From NCBI GenBank assembly GCA_033296885.1, contig MU864005.1, forward strand, positions 1 through 64,000: a stretch of DNA of 64,000 nucleotides, in the 5' to 3' direction. A program made the translations under genes and the position numbers. Under the pieces are notes generated by a model, which saw nothing but the letters and a program-made list of their open reading frames with translations, ran no database searches and was not told the DNA's origin. Shown here piece after piece: positions 1-10,022 of this stretch; within the stretch, counting starts at the first letter, position 1; each line of letters begins with the position of its first letter. The stretch is from Triangularia verruculosa. Lineage: Eukaryota > Ascomycota > Sordariomycetes > Sordariales > Podosporaceae.

Positions 1-815
1 TATCGTGTGTGTTAATTCCGCTGCACTAGAAGAGTACTGTAAGTACCTACCGCTATAGGGCCCTTAGGCCTGTATGCGGCTCATACCTTTTAACAGTAGT
101 ATATCTAATATACTGTCGTCCGATATTAAAGTTCGGAAATCTTAATAAATATAAGGAGGGTAATTATTAAGTCTAATTATTTAAATACGCTTTTTATTTA
201 AAGCCAGGGTAAGGAAGTAGAAGAACTTTATAAAGCCTATCGAAATAATCCTAGTAAAGGGTCCTTTATTTTCTATATTTATATAGTTCGTTTCTTCGGT
301 AATTACTATAGAAATTATAAATAGCGGGATTATATAGTTAAATATACTCTCTCCGAATAAAATAAAATTAAAAGTAACGAAGTTATTATTATACGGAATA
401 ATTATAAAGGGGGCCGAAGAAAGGGTAATTATAGTTATAATTATAGCTATAATAAACGTAGTAGGGGTATTACTTAAAAGTAACTTACTATTAATTTAAC
501 CGAAGATAGTAATTAAAAAAATAAATTTATATAATTAAAAAGAATATCGATAATTTTTTAAATATTATTCTATAATTAATTCCTTTTTTAAAGGATTTAT
601 TATTAAAAAAAGGTTTAATATATAATTAAAGTTGCCGTATAATAAAGTAAATAGGGGTCTACTCTATTAAACCCATCTTCACCTAAAACTTTCTAACTTC
701 CCCCCTATATATTTCTTTCTATAACCCTCGTACGATAGTGCAAATACGACCGTTAGATGCAGCTCGTCGAGATGATTACAATGATGCTTTGTTTGTAAAT
801 TTTAGCGCAGAAAAG

Positions 816-909
816 TTCAATGGAATCTACCATTGAAATTTTCAACGGAATCTACCCCCTGTTTCTAGAGTGGGGCCTTTTTTTTGCGGGTAAATTCAAC
901 GGAATCTAC
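816..909 (+). repeat. Three copies of a 15-bp motif
   Basis: The motif TTCAACGGAATCTAC occurs at 841-855 and 895-909, with a one-mismatch copy (TTCAATGGAATCTAC) at 816-830. The first copy also starts an imperfect hairpin, with TTCAATGG at 816-823 facing CCATTGAA at 829-836. The motifs lie in a non-RIPped island inside the AT-rich block, so they may mark a repeat terminus or a separate insertion. Confidence 0.6.
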
Positions 910-2161
910 TACATTCTATCGGAGAATAATAGATAGGAAAAGGAGGTTAATTTAAATAATATAAATAAATATATAACTTTTAATAACTTTACTATAAAAA
1001 AGGAGGAGAATTTAAATAATATAAGCGATACTTTTATTATATAAAAAAAATGTTTAATTATATAAATTTAATTATAATTATAATAAATATTTTTTAAATT
1101 ACGGGATTATTAACCTCTATATCCTATTTAACGTATATAAAATTCGTACTTATATTAAAATTCTTAAAAGCGAATGTAAGGAAGGAAGCGTTCTGTAGTA
1201 TAGCGAAGGGCTACGTGATTAAGGAATAAAGTAATATTAGCAATTTTAATTGTATAGGGAATTATAAAGTCTTTAAACTAAAGTACTATTATAATTAACA
1301 TTAAATATAGCCGGAAAGCGTTAATAAATTACATACGTTCTATTAAAAACGTAAATAAATTCCGAACTATCATTAAGAAAATATCGGGACGGGATTATTT
1401 TAAAAACTATAATTACTTTAATTATATTATTTAGGGTAAGGTTTATGAAAATAAAGGAAAAGTAATTAAACGTTAAATTAATTAATTATATATATAAGAT
1501 ATTTAATTTAATAGTTTTTTAATATATTAATAATATATATTTAACGTTTACGATTCATTATTTGATAATTTTAAGGTTTTTATTAGGAAAAGAAATATAT
1601 TAAATTTACTTTAAAGTAAGTTAAAGAATCAGAATATCGATAAAATTAAAAAAAATATTAATAGACTTTTTAAATTAAATCCGTACCAGTTCTATATAAT
1701 TTAAAATTTCGGAGGGTATATAAAAGTTACAATTATTATATAAGCTTATTATTTTACGTATTTTATAATTCAATTTTTTTATAAGTAGAAAGTTTAATAT
1801 ATTAAAGGGTATTATATTATTAAAGTATAAAGTTAAGTAAATAAATATAATATACAGATAACGAAGTTATAATAAATATATAATAGTGGTTTAATATAGG
1901 TATATTATTAATATTATATTAAACTTTAACCTCTTTTAATTCCTTATACTTTACCTATTAACATATACTTTCCTTTAAAACTCTATTTAATAAAAACTCT
2001 ATATTACATTATAAGTCTTTTCGGTTATCTATAGCCTAATAGTAGATTAATATACGAGGCTATATATTAGGCTATTATAAATTTAACGCTTAAGCTGCGC
2101 TAGTGACTTGCGATTTCTCTTCTGACATTGCAATTAAAATCTTAGAATCAAAGTCCTTGTA

Positions 2162-2271
2162 AATAAAGCCCTAAAATTAAAGCCCTGGATTAAAGCCTTT
2201 CTAATTAAAGCCTTTATAATTAAAGCCTTTTTAATTAAAGCTTTTTTAATTATGCTTTTTTAATTAAAGCC
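2162..2271 (+). repeat. Degenerate 15-bp tandem repeat
   Basis: About seven head-to-tail copies of a unit close to ATTAAAGCCTTTNTA can be read, drifting in the CCT/CTT part and in the last bases. It lies at the right end of the RIP-degraded block. No coding role is visible. Confidence 0.75.
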
Positions 2272-2514
2272 CCAGAACTTTAATAATTAACCCTTTAATA
2301 AGTATAATTAAAAACCGAGTTTAAATTAGCGTATAAATAACGGTATCAACACTCGGATAGTAGATTAATTTTAATATACTTAATTAAGTATTAATCTATA
2401 TTATAATTTATAGTAATTCCAGGGGCTATATATAACCCTAACCTATATAGGGGGTAATACCCGGCTAGTAAAAGGGTAATGCCTAGCTAGAAAGTCTCTT
2501 AAATTACGCTAAGG

Positions 2515-3488
2515 TGTGACGAACCCCTGTACAGAACCTCTGAAAGGGATACTCGGTTGAAGGCTACTTCTGACAATTGGTTCGGTGCAGCTAAACAGTG
2601 CACAACAAGATGTCTCAATGTAAACACAAGATACCGTGAATACAAGCTGTGATTGCATACTGCGGAACTATCTACAAGCTATCTAGTTCCTCCGTATATA
2701 TAGACCATAAATCCCTAAGTACCTTCGTACCTGGATCACTCTCGCTCGCCAGCGACCCGTGGTGATCCTTCTGGCGCTCACCACGCTCGCCAGGTGATCG
2801 TGGTGATCCGGCTCACCTTTGCCAAGCAGTGAGCCTTCTCCGACCCTGGCAGCCTTGCTGCTGTGCCCCTTTCCTCCGATTGGCAGGCATGGTTAGCTGC
2901 AGTCCCCACCTGGCCTTGCTATATGGTTGGTCTGTGACATAAGGTGGTGGAAAAGTCACTATTTCAAACGTTCCTAGAACGCGTGTTTTAGATGACTCTG
3001 GGCCTAATGGACGCATGATCATGACCTGTAAGGTTTTCTTCGTCGATTGTATGCAGAAGCACTGCCAAATGTCAATGGCATACCAGGAAGACCAGGAAGA
3101 CTAGGGAGGAGACAGCACGGAGGATAGCGGGCACATCAACACCACTGGTGGCGCCAAGTAGTGATCCCAACACTCGTGGACTTACTTTCTACACATGTTG
3201 CGGAGACGGAGAGTTGACATCTTGCCTCTGGCGCTTTGGGAATAGGGAGAAGTAGATGGTCGCTGAAATGCAAACTGTTGTCGCCATATCTGTGCCCCTG
3301 CATCGCGGGACTCACGTTAATCCACGGTTCCTTGTTCACTCTTCGCGGCTCTTTATAACGGCCGAGATAGTGGGCTCGGATTTCTTTGAAACGGGGTGAA
3401 CTATGGGCATGTGATTAGTCAGCCAAACTGACACTGATATCCCCACCATGTCCACACACCTCCACAAGCTTAATTCAACATCAACAGA
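2515..3488. other. Non-coding stretch, possible LTR-like remnant
   Basis: Composition returns to normal abruptly at about 2515, where the sequence begins TGTGAC, a start seen in many LTRs. Near 2743-2809 a pair of direct repeats is offset by 41 bp (CGCTCGCCAG at 2743 and 2784, GTGGTGATCC at 2759 and 2800). Small open frames at 2813-3022 and 3136-3339 on the minus strand match no family I recognise. An LTR reading is speculative because no partner LTR or primer-binding site was found. The last part should hold the promoter of the next gene. Confidence 0.3.
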
Positions 3489-4026
3489 ATGCCCGCAAAC
3501 AACCCAACCGACGACGAGTCCTCCCCGCTTCTCCCCCGTCCCTCACCCACTCTACAGACCCAAACGAGGCCAGCCGAATCAGCCATGGCTAGCAGTGCGA
3601 TCTTCTGGAAAGTCGCCGCCATCTCGGGCGCCACGGCTGTCGGCTTTGGTGCCTTCGGTGCCCATGGTCTCAAGAAGCGCATTGCAGATCCGGCCAGGTT
3701 GGCAAGCTGGGGAACCGCGGCTCAGTACCAGGTAACACTCACTTCATTCTTGATACAGCGACGATCCATCGCGTATACTGACTCTTCGCATCAAGCTGAT
3801 TCACTCGGTTGCGCTGCTCATGGCTTCCGGCAATCCCCTCGCCGCGTCACTCTTCACCGCCGGCATGACGATGTTCAGCGGGTCCATCTATGCTTTGACG
3901 CTGAACCCAGAAAAGTTCAAGTTTCTGGGCCCGGTTACGCCGATTGGAGGTGTTTGTCTCATTGCTGGATGGTTGGTGTTGGCTTTTGGCAAGAAAGGAG
4001 GCCCCCCCAAGTTTCCAAGATTCTAA
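3489..4026 (+). CDS. DUF423/TMEM256-type small membrane protein
   Basis: Two exons, 3489-3731 and 3796-4026, with a 64-bp phase-0 intron, give 157 residues. The core matches the DUF423 (YgdD/TMEM256) family. It has a first helix followed by GFGAFGAHGLKKR, then LIHSVALL and a glycine-rich helix pair ending in a lysine/proline tail, giving about four membrane segments. The ATG at 3489 adds a 32-residue N-terminus with an acidic dileucine-like stretch (DDESSPLLP). The in-frame ATG at 3585 gives 125 residues, closer to the usual family length, and may be the true start. Family function is unknown. The gene is tail-to-tail with the amidase fusion, 85 bp apart. Confidence 0.85.
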
Positions 4027-4111
4027 ACGTCAAGGAAAAAGTCGATGTTGCTCGATCTTGGTGATGTACGATTATGTATGGACGACAGCTAGAATACCAA
4101 AACATCTCAAC

Positions 4112-6483
4112 TCAGTAACCGCAAGCTTGCACGTCTTTTCCAGAATGCCTTGGTGACTGCGTCTCCTGGCTTCTAATCTCCTCTTCAAACACCCCAGCGA
4201 TATCAAAGACCTTTGCATCAAACCCGCTCCCGCCCAAGATCGTAATCCCAAAAGGCATCTCCCTCTCCGCGTCTTCACCCTTCCAAACCCAGATCCCGGC
4301 CGGCACTGAACTACCACACAAGTCCACCACGTTGGCACAATGCGTGAAAGCTCCCAACTCTCTATTCAATCTCAGCGGGTCGGCTTCCATCTCCTCAATT
4401 GTGGGATGCTGCGTCGTTGTTGGCACCACAAGAACATCCACCCCACCCTTCAACACGTCAAACACACCTTGGACCTCCCTCGTCAGTTGTGTTTGCAGAG
4501 CTTGATCACGAAACACATCATATGCCGATGGTGGATTGGACAGTGCCTTGAAAAATAGCTCCCTAATGACAGGGTGCAGGTTGGAGAAGTTTGACTGGAG
4601 GAACCGGTGGCCGATGCAGTGAATGCGCTCGTGAAGAAGACTGCCTTGGTAGAGCAGATCCCCGGCAGCAGAAAACGGGGCGTAGTCCACTTCCCTAAGA
4701 GTACCGCCGCATGATTGCAAGGTCGATATCGCAGAGGAGAACAATTGGCGGTACTCCTTTGTGCAGACTTCCAACGAGGCAGGTGGGGTGACGGCAAAGG
4801 TAAAACCGCCCACGCGGGGGCCGCGGTAGTCAATGTGCCAGGTCGGAAGGGTGTGTGGCAGTTTCGAGTACAGATCTTCCGGGTCGTGACGAGCAATGAT
4901 TTGCCAGACCTTTCGTGCTTCAGATACGGAGGGAGCAACAACGGTTATCGTGTCGAGGGTCTGACAAGCCGGGACCAGGCCGCGAGCAGAGACAGTGCCC
5001 TTGGTGGGTTTGAAACCGACGATACCATTGAACGCAGCTGGTACTCGACCGCTCCCAGCTGTGTCTGTGGCGAGACCAAATGAGACGAGCTTTGCGCCGA
5101 CCGATACAGCTGAGCCGGAAGATGAACCACCAGAAACGTGTTTGCTGCTAAAGACACTATGGGAAACACCATACGGGGAGCGACAACCTGACAGCCCGGT
5201 GGTCAGCTGATCGAGATTCACCTTGCCGATGAACAAGCCACCCGCATCGAGCACATGCTGAACTGCTGGAGCGCTCACTTCGGGGATATATGTGTAACTG
5301 GGACATGCTGCTGTTGTTGGAATTCCCGCGACGTCAATGGTGTCCTTGACGGAAAACGGAATACCGTATAACGTGGGTAGAGGCTTCCCCTTGTACTCAT
5401 TGACCAACTCCAATGCATCCTTCATCACACTTGTCTCGGGCTCGAGGTGAATCCAAACAGCTGGATCTATGTTTTCGTATTGCTTGATTCGTCGGTATAG
5501 AGACTGGACTACTTCGGTGGGGCAACGAACGCCTTGTCGATACTCGATCAGCAGTTGGTCCATTGAAGGAAGAGTCTCCTCGAACGTCGTTGGCGGCGTC
5601 GGGACCTTTGCGAAAGCATGGCTTAAGCAGTCTGCCGATGCCTTGTCGATTTCTTGAAACAGGTCTGCACTGCGGCCGACAAACCCGAAGAGTCCATCTT
5701 GTCCCGAAATAATGTCAAGCGATGATGTCACTTGCTGAGCATCAAACCCCTGCGTGCAATCCTCCAGCACGATGCACTGGTATCCCCGGTCAGCACATTC
5801 GCGGAGTGTTGTACTGACACAGCACCTGTACCAACAGTTGTCAGCAAGGCTTCATTTTCACCATGGGAAGGACAAGTAAGGTACTCAGTGGTAACCCCTG
5901 CAAGCACGAGATGGGTTATCCCACGGGCGAGCAAGATCCTGTGAATGTTTGTTCCCCAAAAGCTTCCCTTTCCCAGCTTATCAATGATTGTCTCATCCGG
6001 CCATGGAGTGAGCTCGTCCACGATGCCGTGGCCATATTCTCCGCGGACAAGAAGTCTGCCCATTGGACCCTGGTCACCAATACCCAAAGTGTGATGGCCG
6101 GCTGGGTTGGAAATCTGTCGAAGCCTCTTGGCGGCAGGAAGATCAGCAAGACCCGGTTCGTGCCCTTCGCGCGTGTGGATGACATGGCCCTCAAAAGACC
6201 GAAAGGCATCAAGAAGCTTCTTAACGACAGGGACGATAGCGCGAGCCTGGGAAAAGATGGCTTCGTTGCCGCATTGGACGGAACCAAATCCGCCAGGATC
6301 GACAAAATCACGCTGGATGTCAATGATAATCAAGGCAGTCGTTGCTGCCGGGCATTCAAACGCATAAGGCCTGGCATTTGGCAGTTTGAAAATGGTCCTA
6401 GTCTTGGATTTCGATGTCATGATGGACTCAAGAGGAATAATGCGGCGGCCCGGAAACTTGGCTCGTAGCTGTTCAATGGTCAA
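4112..6483 (-). CDS. Fused isochorismatase-like hydrolase and allophanate-hydrolase-type amidase
   Basis: Exon 1 is 6483-5885 and exon 2 is 5825-4112. The 59-bp intron (GTACCT..TACAG) restores one 770-residue frame. Residues about 40-265 are an isochorismatase-like cysteine hydrolase with the triad Asp55 (IIIDIQRDF), Lys172 (GKGSF) and Cys202 (GVTTECCV). Residues about 285-760 are an amidase-signature domain with Lys360 (SVKDT), Ser434 (SGGSSSGS) and Ser458 (DTAGSGRVP). The DTAGSGRVPA form is typical of allophanate hydrolase and urea amidolyase. The extra C-terminal domain of bacterial allophanate hydrolases is absent. Biuret hydrolases belong to the first family and make allophanate, the substrate of the second, so a bifunctional ureide or biuret-degrading enzyme is my inference. 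Splicing falls inside the first domain's catalytic motif, which supports a true fusion. The ATG at 6420 is an alternative start. Confidence 0.85.
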
Positions 6484-7043
6484 ATGTCATCTTATCTTGC
6501 AAAGGAGCTTCGTCACATCCATCCGACTTATCTTAGGACGGGCAGGGCGGGGTAATCCGTGACCTTTGTCGGCGTGCTCCCGATGGTGTGGTTCTTGATG
6601 TCAAGAGCGGGCCGGCGGCTGATCGCTTGGGTGCTGCCAATGGTCAGAAATGCTTCTTTGTTGGAGAAATCTCCGAAAATCTAGTGGCCGATCTTGAGCT
6701 CGCCGCCGGCCCGTCGGCCGTTTATCTACTAGATAAGGACCCGATAAGAGATTCCCCTCTGGCCAACGACAACACCTTCCACCCTGCAGGTAAGAGCCAC
6801 CGCGCATTCAAAGGCGTGACGGCAGCAGTGAACTATCTGGTCTGCCAATAGCCCCTTTCTGCAAGCTTTCGGCCGCCACCACTTCTCAGGACTGGTATCT
6901 GCACAACCACCATCAACTCAAGATGGCGATTAGCTGGCTGATATCGTTGGTGTTTGTACCATCAAGTTTTGGTGCATAAATTGCCATCATGTCTTGTCTC
7001 CCCTCGGGCCCCAAGCGGCGATTCATTCTACTCACCCACGACC
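6484..7043. promoter_or_regulatory. Divergent promoter with five GATA sites
   Basis: This 560-bp region separates the hydrolase fusion (minus) from the NCS1 transporter (plus). GATA-factor cores (AGATAA or GATAAG on either strand) are at 6491-6498, 6527-6534, 6722-6727, 6732-6737 and 6743-6748. The last three are packed within 27 bp. Clustered GATA sites are the known targets of AreA/NIT2 nitrogen regulators, so nitrogen-derepressed co-expression is likely. A short open frame at 6588-6851 (plus) resembles no family and is probably fortuitous. Confidence 0.65.
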
Positions 7044-8861
7044 ATGACACTCCACGACCGAATTAGGACCAAAGCCACCAAGCAAGGATTGGTGCTACCT
7101 CGTCAGGTCACCTCCTTTACTGATCCCGAAGCCTGGACCAATGTTGACTGCGATGTGACACCCCTCGAGCGTCGGACCTGGTCGGCATGGACCATGTTTG
7201 GCTACTGGTTCAGCGATGCCCTCAATGCCCAGAGCTGGATGGCGCCCGCTTCCATCATTGCCCTCGGACTCACCTGGCGCGAGGCCATCATTTGCATCGT
7301 CTTTGGCAGTCTTGTCTGCACCGTTCCTCTGGTGCTGAACGGCATGGTCGGCGCCAGACTTCATATTCCTTTTCCTGTTGCCACGAGGGCCTCCTTTGGC
7401 TGGTACTTTTCCCGCTTTGCTGTTGTCACCCGGGCCATCACCGCCCTATTCTGGCACGCCATTCAGACATATACCGGATCCACAGCCATGACCCAAATCA
7501 TTCGATCCATCTGGCCTTCCTATCTTGATATTCCCAATCACATCCCCGAGAGTGTGGGTATCACGACCCAAGGCATGATATCGCATTTGATCTTTTGGCT
7601 AGTGCAGTTTCCCATTCTGCTCATTCCGCCCCATAAGCTGAAATGGTTCTTTGTAGCCAAATGCGGTATGTCAACACAGCCTTTGAAGAACACCGACTCT
7701 GGTACTAACCTTTCTCAGTCCTTGTTATCGTCACATCAGTCGCTGTAGTCGTTACAATGACTTCAAAGGCCGGCGGCGCAGGAGACATCTGGAACCTTCC
7801 TTATGCAGTTCATGGGACTGACAGATCGTGGCTGATCTTGTCCTCCCTATCATCCATCACCGGAGGTTGGGCAACCATGGCGACCAACATCCCCGACTTT
7901 ACACGGTACCTCAAAACAGACAAGGGCGTTTACTGGCAAGTCGCGTTTCTTCCAGGAATTCAGCTCATGCTGGGCCTGTTTGGCATCATTTGCTGCTCCG
8001 CATCCAAGGTTGTGTATGGAAAGGTATGCAAACCCTGTTCCCCTAAATCAACGCTGAACTGACGTATCCAAAGTATATCTGGGACCCTCTTGAGATTTCC
8101 TCTCACTGGGACGGCCCAGCTGGTCGGGCCGGTGCCTTCTTTGTAGGGCTCTGCTGGGTGGTGGCCCAGATTGGAACCAATCTTTCTGCAAACGTGATAA
8201 GCTGTGCCAACGACATCATGTGCTTGTGGCCCAAGTATATCAACATTAGACGCGGCGTCATCATCACGACAGTAATTGCCGGCTGGGTCATGCAGCCATG
8301 GAAGATTATTCATTCTGCACAGTCACTCCTCGCCTTCATGGCTGGCCTGGGAATCTTCTTAGCACCAATCGCGGCAATGCTCAGCGCAGACTACTGGGTT
8401 GTACAAAAACAAATGTATGACGTCCCAGGCTTGTACCGAGCTCATGGCAGGTATCGTTTCAACAGATGGGGCACGAACTGGAGGGCTGCAGCGGCATTTC
8501 TAGTCAGCGTCGTGCCGAGCGTTCCTGGGATGTAAGTGAACTCTTAGCTGCTCGAATGGCCATGTGCATGCAGCCGGCTGACCAGTTGACTCTCAGGGCT
8601 GCTTCTGTGAGCCCCTCCATCAAAGGAACCATCGGGGACGCCGACAAGATTTACTTTATGTTTTATTTCTGGGGCTACACCAGCGCATTTCTGGTTTATG
8701 TTGGCTTGAGTCACTTCTTCCCCGCTCCAGAGACACATGTTGCTGCAACTATTTACAAAGACTCGGATGTCATATCAGGTGCAGATGGTTTTGACAAGGG
8801 AGATTCTGAACTCGGCGATGAAAAAAAGTTGACAGAAAGAGAGGTCGTGAGTTCGGTTTAA
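7044..8861 (+). CDS. NCS1-family purine/pyrimidine/ureide transporter
   Basis: Four exons, 7044-7665, 7719-8023, 8074-8531 and 8597-8861, give 549 residues. The protein fits the nucleobase-cation-symport-1 family (fungal Fur/allantoin/uracil permeases). It has a hydrophilic N-terminus, then WTMFGYWFSDALNAQSW in the first helix, ARASFG-like and FWHAIQTYTG segments, GGWATMATNIPDFTRY in the middle, about 12 membrane spans, and an acidic C-terminus. Family substrates include uracil, allantoin, hydantoin and cytosine; the exact one cannot be read here. Divergence from the hydrolase fusion and the shared GATA-rich promoter suggest it imports that enzyme's substrate or a precursor. I chose the ATG at 7044; an in-frame ATG at 6954 adds a 30-residue leader unlike the family. 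Confidence 0.9.
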
Positions 8862-9049
8862 AATCATTCCATTGCCAAGGACCTTAGCTATTTATCTATC
8901 GGTGTTGGTACACTCCCTCCCCTCTGATAACTGCATATCCTCTGTGGTCCCACATCAATCCGCGCCAAGCATCTTCTCTTCCCTTTTTTAGGTTCCCCAC
9001 AAACCTTTTTTCGGACCACAGTCAACGAAACCGGCATCAGATCGTTGCC

Positions 9050-9652
9050 ATGCATCGCCATCAACAATCTCAAAGACGTGTCCCCTCGACCAGGGAGGTC
9101 GTCCCCGGCGCGCCAGTCAACATCGTGCTAAAAGTCGACCAGCCCACCGGTCGCACCGTATCTGGTCTTGTCAAGGATGTGCTGACCAAAGGTGAGCACC
9201 ACCGCGGCATCAAGGTCAGGCTCGTTGACGGCCGTGTGGGGAGAGTCCAGAGCATGGGATCTTCCTCGACGGCATCAACCACAGACAGCGGGAGCGGTGA
9301 CTTTGACGATTTTGCCTCGGGATCGGCAGAGGGGTCATCAGCATTGGGTTTCGGCGGACGAGAGAGAGAGGAACGCAGTGGCAGGGGAAGGTATCAGGCC
9401 GGACCGACAGATTGGCGTGAAGAGGAAAGGCCTTCTGAGCAGGTTGGACTTGATGCTTACATCAGGCCTGCCAAACAAAAGCGTGGGGGTAGGAGAGGCG
9501 GGCCAGCTGGGACGACATCTGCCGGAAATACCGAGCCCACCGGCGAGCTCTCCGCGGCAGGGCAGGAGGTATCAACATGTCCTGTTTGCAACGACTTCAC
9601 TGGTGATGCAACAGCGATTGCGCATCATGTGACTGGTCATTTCGATAACTGA
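9050..9652 (+). CDS. YwbE/DUF2196 domain protein with C-terminal zinc finger
   Basis: One intronless frame of 200 residues. Residues about 16-68 match the YwbE family (DUF2196), a small basic domain common in bacteria, here reading VNIVLKVDQPTGRTVSGLVKD, split by eye as V25 onward, and ending GRVGRVQ. A low-complexity Ser/Gly/Arg/Glu region follows (69-170). The C-terminus has a compact finger, CPVC at 177-180 with His192/193 and His197, resembling ubiquitin-binding UBZ or Rad18-type fingers. Nucleic-acid binding is plausible from the basic residues but unproven. The gene is convergent with the PTH11-like gene. Confidence 0.85.
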   Translation: MHRHQQSQRRVPSTREVVPGAPVNIVLKVDQPTGRTVSGLVKDVLTKGEHHRGIKVRLVDGRVGRVQSMGSSSTASTTDSGSGDFDDFASGSAEGSSALGFGGREREERSGRGRYQAGPTDWREEERPSEQVGLDAYIRPAKQKRGGRRGGPAGTTSAGNTEPTGELSAAGQEVSTCPVCNDFTGDATAIAHHVTGHFDN

Positions 9653-10022
9653 ATTGCCCGCGGTTCAATTTCCGACCTCGATATCCTACGCAAATGCATA
9701 GTCTGAACAACTGGGCTACATGGCCTCCATTACTCTATGCTTGTCCTCTACTGCATGCCAACTCCAACACGAGCCTTGCCTTTGGACTGTGGTTTGGTGA
9801 AGAACCTTAGCGCTTTCAGTTCGACAGCAGCTACCCATTGCTCGACTTTCAATCTAGCTCCTGGTCTCGACGTACCGATGACCGACCCTGTCGATTTTGA
9901 CATTCCATCAGGGTGTTTCTGCCGACTAGAGAGACCTACTCTCTCTTCTTGACGTGTGCAGGTATTCTGCGGTCCACCTAGCTTCGGCGGAAGCATATGC
10001 CGGATTTTTTTTCTTTTGGTCC
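9653..10022. other. Convergent intergenic region, nothing recognised
   Basis: The 370 bp lie between two gene 3' ends. Only short unassignable frames are visible, and it presumably carries both 3' untranslated regions. Confidence 0.5.

Larger units (their letters stand above)
110..2514. repeat. RIP-degraded AT-rich repeat relic
   Basis: This stretch is extremely A/T-rich, full of TpA steps and nearly lacking CpA and TpG. It has stops in every frame and no open frame of useful length. That is the signature of repeat-induced point mutation, a Pezizomycotina defence that turns CpA into TpA in duplicated DNA. Some frames still hint at a basic, asparagine/tyrosine-rich protein around 330-480, possibly a gag-like relic, but no motif can be assigned. 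A short island near 700-930 has ordinary composition. The element class is not determinable by eye. Confidence 0.75.

Noticed and set aside
4483..5210. Several plus- and minus-strand frames over the amidase region
   Set aside because: They are alternative-frame shadows of the amidase domain, which alone shows family motifs.
5728..6483. A separate isochorismatase gene ending in an odd, non-homologous C-terminus
   Set aside because: That C-terminus is read-through of an intron. Splicing at 5826-5884 restores the catalytic-cysteine motif and joins the amidase frame.
6588..6851. Plus-strand 87-codon frame between the hydrolase fusion and the NCS1 gene
   Set aside because: No family resemblance. 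It lies in the GATA-rich promoter and lacks other support.
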